In this document: piece after piece, positions 1-8,437 of the stretch
How positions within the stretch are numbered: position 1 is the first letter of the stretch
How the letters are laid out: the number at the start of each line of letters is the position of its first letter
Assembly (NCBI GenBank): GCA_965238025.1
Contig: OZ250162.1
Location: 186,001 to 250,000 of the forward strand
Reading direction: 5' to 3'
DNA length: 64,000 bases
Source: Pelagihabitans sp965238025
GTDB lineage: Bacteria; Bacteroidota; Bacteroidia; Flavobacteriales; Flavobacteriaceae
Made by a program: the position numbers and the translations under genes
Notes under the pieces: generated by a model
The model's input: the letters and a program-made list of their open reading frames with translations, nothing else
Told to the model about the DNA's origin: nothing
The model's database searches: none

Positions 1-1236
1 GGGCCGTCCATAATTCCAGCATATCATCGGGTATTCCATGCCTTGATTTTTGGCATGCACCGAAATTGCCTTCGGATACGGATAATCAAATGTATGTTCG
101 GAATACGATTTTAGGGTTAGTGCAACCGCTTTGGTCGAATACTCCTCCCATAGTGGATTTCCTTCTTTTGGATACATGGAAACCGCCATTACATCCTTAT
201 TCCCCACTTTTACGGCCTGCATATCCCAAATAAACCTTCTGGAGGTTGCGAACCCATAATCCCTAACATTTTTGGCTTTGAATTTCCAAGTTTTTTTCTG
301 ATCTGAAAAACCTTTTGAAGCGGCCTCTGCCTCTTCCTGGGTAACAATAAGTACAGGTTTGTCATATGACTTTTTGGCCCGTTCATATCTTGTCATCATA
401 TCCTTGGAAAAGACCTCTTTTCTATTCTGAAGGGTTCCTGTTGCATCTAAAATATGATCGGCCGGCACCGTAATGTTTACATCGTAGTCGCCAAAAGTAA
501 GCGCAAATTCGCCATTGCCCCAGAATTGATGGTTTTGCCACCCTTCAACATCATTATACGATGCCATTCTTGGGAAAAATTGTGCAATTACATAAGCACG
601 GTGACCATCGGCAAATTCTTCATAACCGGATCTGGCACGATTTACCGTATGGTCGGGAATATTGAAATTCCATTTTATCGAAAATGTAATCTGCTCTTTG
701 CTTTTCAGCGGCTTTGGCAAATCAATACGCATCATCGTAAAATTGATCGTATAGGGCAAAGCCTTGCCACTTGCATCTTTTACATGGTCAATAACAAAAC
801 CGCCATCAAAGGGTGCCTTCATATACTTACCTGCGAAGGAGTTTGGTCGTTCAGCTACGGGCACTCCGTCGCCATTTTTAAGTCTGGCCTTTGAATCCTT
901 CGTTCTGATGTTTTGGTCCAGCTGCACCCAAAGGTACTCGAGATCATCTGGCGAGTTATTGATATAAGTAATGGTCTCATCACCATAAATCCTATGGTTT
1001 TTATCATCCAACTCTATGTTCATCACATAATTGGCCTGTTGTTGATAGTAATCTGGCCCTGGAGCACCAGAGGCCGACCTATAGGTATTCGGAGTCGAAA
1101 ACTCCTCATACAATTGCTTAAACTTACTTTGGTTGTAATGGCCGCCTTCCCTTTCTTTTGGGGCCTCTTCTTGGGCAGTTACTACCGCCGCAAATAGGAA
1201 CATCACCGATGCGAAACAATACTTTAATTTTGTCAT
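1..1236 (-). CDS. M1 family metallopeptidase, N-terminal 412 residues (cut by window edge)
   Basis: Reading right to left from ATG at 1236, the frame stays open to base 1 (412 codons). It opens with a signal peptide ending in VVTAQ, followed by the N-terminal beta-rich domain of an M1 (gluzincin) aminopeptidase. Close to the window edge lies GMEYPMICWN, which corresponds to the GxMEN-type substrate-binding loop of the family. The zinc motif HExxH would lie just beyond the window and is not visible. The likely role is an exported or periplasmic zinc aminopeptidase. It is followed on the same strand by a DUF6702 gene and two CarboxypepD_reg-like genes and is probably the last of that group. The family call is firm; substrate is unknown. 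Confidence 0.85.
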   Translation of the reverse strand, partial: MTKLKYCFASVMFLFAAVVTAQEEAPKEREGGHYNQSKFKQLYEEFSTPNTYRSASGAPGPDYYQQQANYVMNIELDDKNHRIYGDETITYINNSPDDLEYLWVQLDQNIRTKDSKARLKNGDGVPVAERPNSFAGKYMKAPFDGGFVIDHVKDASGKALPYTINFTMMRIDLPKPLKSKEQITFSIKWNFNIPDHTVNRARSGYEEFADGHRAYVIAQFFPRMASYNDVEGWQNHQFWGNGEFALTFGDYDVNITVPADHILDATGTLQNRKEVFSKDMMTRYERAKKSYDKPVLIVTQEEAEAASKGFSDQKKTWKFKAKNVRDYGFATSRRFIWDMQAVKVGNKDVMAVSMYPKEGNPLWEEYSTKAVALTLKSYSEHTFDYPYPKAISVHAKNQGMEYPMICWNYGRP

Positions 1237-1298
1237 TTTCTTTGTTAAAATTTAAATCGGAGAAAAATATAGTTTTTTTAAGAAATTGTTAGGGAATG

Positions 1299-1805
1299 TT
1301 ACAAGTTTAACATTCCTTTATTACTCTCTTTAATAAGGACAAAGCTCTTTTTCTTGCCCTTTATCTTAAAATGTACCACATTCTGTTGTTCGTCGAACAG
1401 GTCAATAAGCATTTCATTTTGAACTGTTATGGTACTCTGATCAGTTAGAATTACGCCCGGTACTTCCAAATAGCAGATGATCAAATCATCTTCATACTTT
1501 CTGCCAATAAAATCGAAGTCTCGCGCGTTTCCATCAATTTGGACCCTGAACTTGGTGCGGATATACTTTTCAATATATTCGTCGGCCAAGCTTGATTCTT
1601 TTTCGGTAGCCAACTGTCCGTTTATATCATACCGTTCCAATAACACCGCGTCCAAATCATCTATAAAAATACGACTGGTTATTTGTAGCGCTTGATCTTT
1701 TTCGGAGTAGTCAATATGGGTAACACTGAGGTAGAACTTATGGGCCGCGGTAAAGGCGAATAGCGGGAGTAACAGCAATAAAAGGCTTTTTTTTATGATG
1801 CTCAT
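1299..1805 (-). CDS. DUF6702 family exported protein
   Basis: A 168-residue protein with a hydrophobic signal peptide (MSIIKKSLLLLLLPLFAFTA) followed by HKFYLSVTHIDYSEK and QITSRIFIDDLD, the conserved opening of the DUF6702 family found in Bacteroidota. The frame stays open upstream to 1877, but that longer version has no signal peptide at its start and would overlap the upstream gene, so ATG at 1805 is preferred. The gene lies 62 bp upstream of the M1 peptidase gene on the same strand. Function is unknown; export to the periplasm is inferred from the signal peptide. Confidence 0.8.
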   Translation of the reverse strand: MSIIKKSLLLLLLPLFAFTAAHKFYLSVTHIDYSEKDQALQITSRIFIDDLDAVLLERYDINGQLATEKESSLADEYIEKYIRTKFRVQIDGNARDFDFIGRKYEDDLIICYLEVPGVILTDQSTITVQNEMLIDLFDEQQNVVHFKIKGKKKSFVLIKESNKGMLNL

Positions 1806-1863
1806 AGAAAATGGAAATGATCTACGGCCAAAAATAAACAAATCGCATGCCAAACCTTCCATT

Positions 1864-2646
1864 TTAGTCCAATTCATTATTCCTCAGGTAAATTTTACTC
1901 TTGTCAACCATTTTTTCCCAAATCTTTAACCGATCATGTGTGTCCACCGTGGTTTGAAAGCTGGAATCGATTTCACAGAAATACATAAAATCATCAATAC
2001 TTTCTTCCGGGATTTTTAGGTCGGCCACGATGACCGAATCTTTATAAAATGCCTTTACCCGTTCCGTTCTGGAATACAATTTCTGAAGTTTTACTTGGTT
2101 TTTCAGATACTTTGTTCGACCCGATATTCCATTGATAATCGGATTTAAAGGAATCAATCCTCCGCCGCTTGTGGCCTCATATAATATGCGTTCGGCCTTG
2201 GTAGGTGGTTTAACATAAGCATTGGGCAACCCAAGGGTCGAGGCCGTGATCACGGGTTCAATCGTTATTCTTTCGGCATCACGGGTCATATCGCCCGTTA
2301 AATTATAGGGCATTACAACCACCTCATCTAGCTCTGTTAGGGCATCTTCAAGTGGCACATTTATGTATTTACTCTCCAAAATGGATAGGGTCACCACGAT
2401 TTCCTTTCGTTTGTATTGTATTGCGGAAAAAACAATGGTGTCGTTTAACTTGACCGAAATCTTAAAAAAACCGTTGTTATCCGTAATTGTCGCCCGCTTC
2501 GTAGTGGCATTTAAAACGTGTGTGGCGGCTACATCGCCATCTTCGCTATACACCCTGCCCTCTAGCTTATGCTCAAAAAGAGACTGCCCTTGGGCCATAA
2601 AAAAGCTCAACATAAAAAAGACGAGTACAAACTTACCTTTCCGCAT
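1864..2646 (-). CDS. CarboxypepD_reg-like domain protein, paralogue of the next gene upstream
   Basis: A 260-residue exported protein with signal peptide MRKGKFVLVFFMLSFFMAQG. Residues about 28-105 form a carboxypeptidase regulatory-like beta-sandwich (EGRVYSEDGDVAATHV, ATITDNNGFFKISVKLNDTI, FSAIQYKRKEIVV). The remainder, after LTELDEVVVMPYNLTGDM, resembles only its neighbour. Its start overlaps the end of the upstream paralogue by 14 bp, so the two are probably translationally coupled. The domain is common in T9SS-era outer membrane and surface proteins of Bacteroidota; the exact role here is unknown. Confidence 0.75.
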   Translation of the reverse strand: MRKGKFVLVFFMLSFFMAQGQSLFEHKLEGRVYSEDGDVAATHVLNATTKRATITDNNGFFKISVKLNDTIVFSAIQYKRKEIVVTLSILESKYINVPLEDALTELDEVVVMPYNLTGDMTRDAERITIEPVITASTLGLPNAYVKPPTKAERILYEATSGGGLIPLNPIINGISGRTKYLKNQVKLQKLYSRTERVKAFYKDSVIVADLKIPEESIDDFMYFCEIDSSFQTTVDTHDRLKIWEKMVDKSKIYLRNNELD

Positions 2647-3394
2647 CTATTTCTTTCAAATACGTTTTGCTATGTGTTACGAGATAATCGATTAATTCAA
2701 ATTCGTTTTCTTTTTTCAATAAGGACTGCATCGGGTTTTTAGTGTCCAGGTACAGCAAAAAACTATCGATTTTATCTTGAGGAAGTTTCAAATCCAATAC
2801 AAAAAACTCGTCTTCATAAACTAAGCGAAGCACTTCGCTAGGCTTCATGGGTTTACGTTCCGTTTCCTTTTTTTTCTTTGAGGCCCGTACCAAGGCCTTA
2901 AATATATTCACGAAATTGATATCTCCTTCCCTTCCCCTTTCAGCTTGCGACAAAGCGATATTATCCACTGGTGTAGAACGATCGCCCTCGTATTCAAAAT
3001 CCTTGAAATCCTCATTCTGCATTTCCAGGAATTTTTGTTGTTGTTCTGGAGTTACGATTACCTCTTCAAGCTCGGTAACTTTTTCTTTTACTTCAACGAC
3101 CAAACGCCCTTTTTTAAGAAGTGCTTCGGTTACCTTCACTACTTCCAATTGATAGTTTACCGCAGTAAAAGCCAACTCATCGCCCACATTAACAAGAATG
3201 GCAAACCGACCATTTTTATCTGTACTGGTCGCATTTTCCGTAGTTATATTGATTACCGTTTCATTTGGTACATTTACATTTCGGTAAAGTACTTGCCCCT
3301 GTAATAAAACCCGTTCCTGATCCTGTGCGGAAACCATAAAGGTGAAAAAACTCAGTACTAATATAAAAAGTGGTTTTGAGATGTAGTTTTTCAT
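2633..3394 (-). CDS. CarboxypepD_reg-like domain protein
   Basis: An exported protein of about 253 residues; the chosen ATG at 3394 gives the signal peptide MKNYISKPLFILVLSFFTFM. An in-frame ATG at 3415 would add seven residues. It carries the regulatory-like sandwich (GQVLYRNVNVPNETV, ATSTDKNGRFAILVNVGDEL, FTAVNYQLEVVKV) and then a linker ending VTELEEVIVTPEQQQ, parallel to ELDEVVVMPY in the downstream paralogue. The C-terminal third (FFVLDLKLPQDKIDSFLLYL) aligns in pattern with VIVADLKIPEESIDDFMYFC of the paralogue. First gene of the minus-strand group, divergent from the giant surface gene. Function unknown. Confidence 0.72.
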   Translation of the reverse strand: MKNYISKPLFILVLSFFTFMVSAQDQERVLLQGQVLYRNVNVPNETVINITTENATSTDKNGRFAILVNVGDELAFTAVNYQLEVVKVTEALLKKGRLVVEVKEKVTELEEVIVTPEQQQKFLEMQNEDFKDFEYEGDRSTPVDNIALSQAERGREGDINFVNIFKALVRASKKKKETERKPMKPSEVLRLVYEDEFFVLDLKLPQDKIDSFLLYLDTKNPMQSLLKKENEFELIDYLVTHSKTYLKEIDAER

Positions 3395-3648
3395 TTTAGG
3401 CAATTTTATGGTCATGGGCCTTAGGGATTTTGAGGTCTATAATTGTTGTAGCTAAAGAAAGTACATGTTGCAATCATAAAAAAAAGATGCCCACTAAACT
3501 TTTGTTAATTTATGACAACTATTTTTTAGGTACTACTTTTTTTGTTGAAAAAGTGTGCTTTTCCTACGTTTTGCCAGGCGTATAAGGTCATTTATCCGAT
3601 TAGCCTTGTAAATTGGCTTATTTAACTAGCAATGTATACATATAATTC

Positions 3649-3656
3649 TATTTTTG
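3649..3656 (+). promoter_or_regulatory. Bacteroidota -7 element (TAttTTTG) upstream of giant surface operon 1
   Basis: TATTTTTG matches the TAnnTTTG -7 consensus of Bacteroidota sigma-ABfr promoters and lies 34 bp before the preferred start. No TTG -33 box is present at the usual 17-23 bp spacing, so the assignment rests on one element. Confidence 0.4.
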
Positions 3657-3690
3657 TGGGTCACCCGCCCATATGGCTAAAAGTCCTTTT

Positions 3691-6600
3691 ATGAGAACAG
3701 CATCCCTAATTTTTCTTTTAAGTGTATTTACGTTATCCTGTGTTTACGGGCAAGTCAAGATTGGGGACAATCCCCAAAACATTGATCCGTCAGCAGTGCT
3801 CGAATTGGAAAGTTCCACAATGGCATTGATCATCACCAGGGTAACCACCGCGCAAATGGAGGCAATTGTGCCAAGCCAAGGTGCCTTGGTTTATAATACG
3901 GAAACCGCTTGTGTGCATTACTACAATGGTACCGAGTGGGTAAATTTGTGTGAAGGGGTGAATCTTAACCTCACCGCCGACGCCATTATAAATGATGATA
4001 GCACCATTTCTATTGCACCCAACCCCGATGGGGGTACCAATCTTGAGGTATTACCGAATAGCCTCACTGGTAATCAAATTATAGATGGGAGTATCTTCGG
4101 AGTGGATATAAATAACAATTCTATCGGCCCTGATAAATTGGCCGACAACTCTGTGGGTAAATTTAAACTAAGTGAAAATGCTGTGGGGCCTTTTGCCATT
4201 GACCGTGATAGCCTTCCGCTTAGCTTTTTTAATAATGATGTACCATTTTTAACTACTGGCGATATTACCACCGTAAGTAATGATTCTCCCAACGCAATTA
4301 GCATTGGTTCTGATAATGGGGCCTTTTATGATGACCAACCTTTGATTGATGATATTGCCCAAAATGCAGCAGATATACTGGCGGACGGTGATACCAATGC
4401 GACTAATGAAATACAGACCCTTTCGTTGGATAACGGTAATGAGCTTACGATTTTGGGGGCCAATACCGTCGTATTGCCCACAGCTGATGGTTCGGACACG
4501 AAAATTACGGCAGGTACCAATATAGATATCCAGGGTAATGGTACATCGGCTATGCCTTATGTCATAAGTAGTACCGATGAGGTTGATGGCAGCATTAGTA
4601 ATGAACTTCAAGACCTTGCTTTTGATGACGCCACCAACATCTTAACGATTTCTACTCCAGCTACCGCGGGAAATGAGGTGGATCTTAGTGGTTTGGCCGG
4701 GGGAGGTGGAAACCCAAATGATGAGCTTATTACAGCTTCTGTTTTAACCGGAAATACGTTAACACTTACCGAAGGTGGGAATGATTTTGATATTGATTTA
4801 ACGGGATTAGGAGGTGGTAGCGGCAGCACTGAGATTGTGGATGGTACTACGCTTACAGGTGATGGTACTGCGGGAGATCCATTTAAAATTGAACCCTCGG
4901 CAACAGAGGGGCAGTTCTTGACCACAGATGCTACGGGTGTGGTCTGGGCCACCGTTAACCCAGGTGGGGGTACTACCGAAGAAGCAGATCAAACTACGAT
5001 TACGGGAATAGGAACGAATGCCGATCCCTTTAAAATTGAACCATCGGCAACATTGGGGCAGTTTTTGACCACAGATGCTACGGGTGTGGTCTGGACTACC
5101 GTTAACCCGGGTGGGGGTACTACCGAAGAAGCAGATCAGATTACGATTACGGGAATAGGAACCAATGCCGATCCCTTTAAAATAGAACCATCTGCAACAG
5201 TGGGGCAGTTTTTGACCACAGATGCCACTGGTGTGGTCTGGGCCACCGTTAACCCGGGTGGGGGTACTACCGAAGAAGCCGACCAAACCACGATTACGGG
5301 AATCGGGACCAATGCCGATCCTTTTAAAATTGAGCCTTCGGCCAATACCAACGAGGTATTGACTACTGATGGTTCTGGCAATGTTGTTTGGGCGTCGGGA
5401 GGTGGAACTGGTACCACGGAACTAGCCGACCAAGCTACGATAACAGGTGATGGACAAGCAGGTACCGAATTCCAGGTTGCCGACCAGGGAATCAATACGC
5501 AACAATTGGCGGACGATGCCATAACCGCCGACAAGATAGGCGGTGATGTCGCCGGCACGGGGCTTTTGCAAAATGCAACCGGAGCGCTTGAGGTAGACCC
5601 CACCGCGCTGGTCGGTGATGGGAATATCTCAGGGACGGGGATTACGGTCGGTGGTGACACGGATGCGCTACTAGGCGATGTAACCCTGGAAATTGCCGAC
5701 GATGCCATAACAGCAGACAAAATAGGCGGTGATGTCGCCGGCACGGGGCTTTTGCAAAATGCAACCGGTGCGCTCGAGGTAGACCCCACCGCGCTGGTCG
5801 GTGATGGGAATATCACAGGGACCGGAATCGCTGTCGGAGGTGATACAGATGCATTACTGGGCGATGTGACACTGGAAATTGCCGACGATGCCATAACAGC
5901 AGACAAGTTAGGTAACGATGTCGCGGGCACTGGACTTTTGCAGAATGCAACCGGTGCACTCGAGGTAGACCCCACCACGTTGGTCGGTGATGGGAACATC
6001 ACGGCGACCGGAATCACCGTCGGAGGGGATACCGATGCGCTCTTGGGGGACGTGACGCTGGAAATTACCGATGATGCAATAACCGCTGACAAAATAGGAA
6101 ACGATGTTGCCGGAGCCGGACTTTTGCAAAATGCCGCTGGAGCACTCGAAGTAGATCCGGCGGCCATAGTGGGTGATGGGAACATTACTGGGACGGGAAT
6201 CACCGTCGGAGGGGATACCGATGCGTTGCTGGGAGACGTGACGCTGGAAATTACCAATGATGCCATAACCGCTGACAAAATAGGTGCTGATGTTGCGGGT
6301 ACCGGCCTTGTACAGAATGCCGCGGGAGCACTTGAAGTAGACCCGACAGCATTGGTTGGTGATGGGAATATTACTGGGACCGGAATCACCGTCGGAGGGG
6401 ATACCGATGCGCTGCTGGGAGACGTGACGCTGGAAATTACCGATGATGCCATAACCGCTGACAAAATAGGTGCTGATGTTGCGGGTACCGGCCTTGTACA
6501 GAATGCCACGGGAGCACTAGAAGTAGATCCGACCGCCATCGTTGGTGACGGGAATATCACCGGAACAGGCATAACAGTGAGTGGAGGGGCCAATGCAACC

Positions 6601-7071
6601 TTAACAAATGTCGGGCTCTCAATCACAAATAACGCCGTAACCACTGCAAAGATCCTAAACGATAATGTAACACCGGCAAAGATAGCGGGAGGTGCCGAAG
6701 GACAGGTACTTACCACAACCGATGCTACAGGTACTGTAGCCTGGGCAACACCCTCAGCACGTATTATAGCCATGGGAAAAATGAGGGCAGATGGAGGTTT
6801 TGATAATATTTATCCCAATACTCTAATGAGCACTGGTTCAGGTGGAACATATACAGTTGATATTAGTTCACTTGGTTTAGATGTCAACAATGATGATTAT
6901 ATTATTAACGCTACAGCAATTGGTACGGGAGTTGAATCAATATCTATAAAAGTAATCAACCAATCATCAATTTCGTTTACAGTTTTTATTACAAGAGTTA
7001 GAGGTGATAGTCCCAATACCGCAATTACGCTAGTTGACTCAGCTTGGTTTTTCACAATAACTGACTTTTAA
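3691..7071 (+). CDS. Giant Asp/Gly-rich repeat surface protein 1 (tail-fibre-like)
   Basis: About 1,126 residues from ATG 3691, which places the signal peptide MRTASLIFLLSVFTLSCVYG at the N-terminus; ATG 3673 would add six residues. The mature N-terminus VKIGDNPQNIDPSAVLELES with ALVYNTETACVHYYNGTEWV is a module shared with the giant protein at 8438 and, more weakly, with the protein at 12964. The body contains four copies of a 49-residue repeat and six copies of a 62-residue repeat. A non-repetitive C-terminal domain of about 100 residues follows and ends FFTITDF. No T9SS C-terminal domain is evident. The architecture (short head, long shaft, terminal knob) resembles fibre proteins. The gene is three bases upstream of a type B T9SS protein gene. 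Function unknown; a surface fibre or adhesin is inferred. Confidence 0.75.
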   Translation: MRTASLIFLLSVFTLSCVYGQVKIGDNPQNIDPSAVLELESSTMALIITRVTTAQMEAIVPSQGALVYNTETACVHYYNGTEWVNLCEGVNLNLTADAIINDDSTISIAPNPDGGTNLEVLPNSLTGNQIIDGSIFGVDINNNSIGPDKLADNSVGKFKLSENAVGPFAIDRDSLPLSFFNNDVPFLTTGDITTVSNDSPNAISIGSDNGAFYDDQPLIDDIAQNAADILADGDTNATNEIQTLSLDNGNELTILGANTVVLPTADGSDTKITAGTNIDIQGNGTSAMPYVISSTDEVDGSISNELQDLAFDDATNILTISTPATAGNEVDLSGLAGGGGNPNDELITASVLTGNTLTLTEGGNDFDIDLTGLGGGSGSTEIVDGTTLTGDGTAGDPFKIEPSATEGQFLTTDATGVVWATVNPGGGTTEEADQTTITGIGTNADPFKIEPSATLGQFLTTDATGVVWTTVNPGGGTTEEADQITITGIGTNADPFKIEPSATVGQFLTTDATGVVWATVNPGGGTTEEADQTTITGIGTNADPFKIEPSANTNEVLTTDGSGNVVWASGGGTGTTELADQATITGDGQAGTEFQVADQGINTQQLADDAITADKIGGDVAGTGLLQNATGALEVDPTALVGDGNISGTGITVGGDTDALLGDVTLEIADDAITADKIGGDVAGTGLLQNATGALEVDPTALVGDGNITGTGIAVGGDTDALLGDVTLEIADDAITADKLGNDVAGTGLLQNATGALEVDPTTLVGDGNITATGITVGGDTDALLGDVTLEITDDAITADKIGNDVAGAGLLQNAAGALEVDPAAIVGDGNITGTGITVGGDTDALLGDVTLEITNDAITADKIGADVAGTGLVQNAAGALEVDPTALVGDGNITGTGITVGGDTDALLGDVTLEITDDAITADKIGADVAGTGLVQNATGALEVDPTAIVGDGNITGTGITVSGGANATLTNVGLSITNNAVTTAKILNDNVTPAKIAGGAEGQVLTTTDATGTVAWATPSARIIAMGKMRADGGFDNIYPNTLMSTGSGGTYTVDISSLGLDVNNDDYIINATAIGTGVESISIKVINQSSISFTVFITRVRGDSPNTAITLVDSAWFFTITDF
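4831..5418 (+). repeat. Four in-frame 147-bp (49-aa) tandem repeats
   Basis: Copies begin at 4831, 4978, 5125 and 5272, with a degenerate fifth start at 5419. The core protein pattern is ITGIGTNADPFKIEPSAT followed by GQFLTTDATGVVW. The first copy is the most diverged (EIVDGTTLTGDGTAGDPFKI). Confidence 0.9.
5512..6627 (+). repeat. Six in-frame 186-bp (62-aa) tandem repeats
   Basis: The repeat starts at each DDAITADK (NDAITADK in copy 5) and continues through LLQNATGALEVDP, VGDGNITGTGITVGGDT and DALLGDVTLEI. The copies differ at many synonymous positions, so this array is older than the large duplication in the giant gene at 8438. Confidence 0.92.
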
Positions 7072-7074
7072 TCC

Positions 7075-8229
7075 ATGAAAAAAATTGTCTTTATAGCATC
7101 CATTTTCCTAAGTTTGGTAGCGCATGCCCAAACCGCCTTGTACAATTCGGGCAACCTACGTATTCATGAAAATGGTCAATTAGGGTTTCATACTGATCTG
7201 ATCAATGAGGGTATTTTTGATGAAAATCTTGGCCTAGCTGGTTTTTATAGCGATAATACTAGGGATATTCAAGGGAGCATCCCCCCTACCTTTTACGATG
7301 TGGAATTTGCCACCCAGCTTGCAACTATTTTAAGGACCACGGTCAACCTGACCAACAACGCAAATTTTATATCCGGGAATGTCTTGACTCCTAGGGATGA
7401 TTCGGGCGTAAGTCTAAATTTCGTTCAAGATGCTTTTAGTGCGGGAGAGGGCGACATTAATAAAGTTGATGGGTACGCCAGTATTACCCAAAAGCAATTT
7501 TTTCTCTTTCCAGTGGGTAGTGCAGCTGCGCTTCGTCCTTTGGACATTAACTCCGAAAGTACTAACGATTTTGCACAATGTGCCTATTTTAAGGAGAATC
7601 CCAATAGTCCAACAACATTTGACCAAAGTTTCGACACCACCCAAAAACCTGCCGATTTAGGGGATATCAGTACTAACGAATTTTGGCGATTAGAGGGTAG
7701 TGTACTGTCTACTATACAAATTAGTTGGGACGAGGCGAGCGATATTGCCACCATTACGGATGATCCGAGCACCATTGTGGTGGTCGGGTGGAGCAAGGCA
7801 GCAAACCAATGGGTAAGCCTTGGAAGTTCCGGGTCCGTCGGAGATCTAAGCAGTGGATTTGCGGGTTCAACCAGTTTTGTCCCAAATGACTACGAAGTAT
7901 TGACATTCGGAGCAGCGGGTCAACCCTTGGAGCCCATAGATCTTGAAAATTATTTGGTTACCCCCAACGGAGATGGTATCAATGATACATTGGTCATTGA
8001 AGAACTTCAGCAATCCCCTAACAATACCGTTCAAATCTTTGATCGTTTTGGGTTAAAGGTCTTTGAAAAGGAGAATTATACCAATGAATTTAATGGGTTC
8101 TCAACTTCCGGTAGTTTTGTAGTTGAAAAAGATAAGGGGTTGCCCTCTGGCGTTTATTTTTATGTGGCTTCCCTTCATGATTTAGACCTCCAGTTTCAAG
8201 GGTTTCTATACCTATCGGCGAGACCTTAA
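7075..8229 (+). CDS. T9SS type B cargo protein (gliding-motility-associated C-terminal domain)
   Basis: A 384-residue protein with signal peptide MKKIVFIASIFLSLVAHAQ. The N-terminal two thirds (NLRIHENGQLGFHTDLINEG, ENLGLAGFYSD) are shared with the protein at 13664. Residues from about 301 form a typical type B CTD: NYLVTPNGDGINDTLVIEEL, VQIFDRFGLKVFEKENY and LPSGVYFYVASL. Such domains direct export through the type IX secretion system and retention at or release from the surface. The gene starts three bases after the giant repeat gene stops, so the two are almost certainly co-transcribed. Inference: it may anchor or assemble the giant protein, which has no visible CTD of its own. Confidence 0.9.
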   Translation: MKKIVFIASIFLSLVAHAQTALYNSGNLRIHENGQLGFHTDLINEGIFDENLGLAGFYSDNTRDIQGSIPPTFYDVEFATQLATILRTTVNLTNNANFISGNVLTPRDDSGVSLNFVQDAFSAGEGDINKVDGYASITQKQFFLFPVGSAAALRPLDINSESTNDFAQCAYFKENPNSPTTFDQSFDTTQKPADLGDISTNEFWRLEGSVLSTIQISWDEASDIATITDDPSTIVVVGWSKAANQWVSLGSSGSVGDLSSGFAGSTSFVPNDYEVLTFGAAGQPLEPIDLENYLVTPNGDGINDTLVIEELQQSPNNTVQIFDRFGLKVFEKENYTNEFNGFSTSGSFVVEKDKGLPSGVYFYVASLHDLDLQFQGFLYLSARP

Positions 8230-8437
8230 AACGGCCTTTTTGTCTTAATAATTAGAAACTTAGCTTCCATTTGGGACAGTGGGTTTTGGGGGAATGATCG
8301 GATCTAAAATTACGGTCACAACCACTTCCTCTTACTTGACATCCTTTTCCTACTATTTCACAACATTTATTACCGCTTCGACATCCTAATGGGTAATTTG
8401 CATAGCGTATAACAATATTGTACCAATCCCCTATCAG

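Noticed and set aside
454..1197. Plus-strand open frames near the left edge
   Set aside because: They overlap the M1 peptidase coding strand, which has clear family motifs; no independent support.
5136..6773. Long minus-strand open frame (545 codons) opposite the giant surface gene 1
   Set aside because: It is antisense to in-frame repeats and simply mirrors their periodicity; the product is a Val/Ser/Pro-rich repeat with no signal peptide or known domain, and the plus-strand gene has a signal peptide and operon partners.
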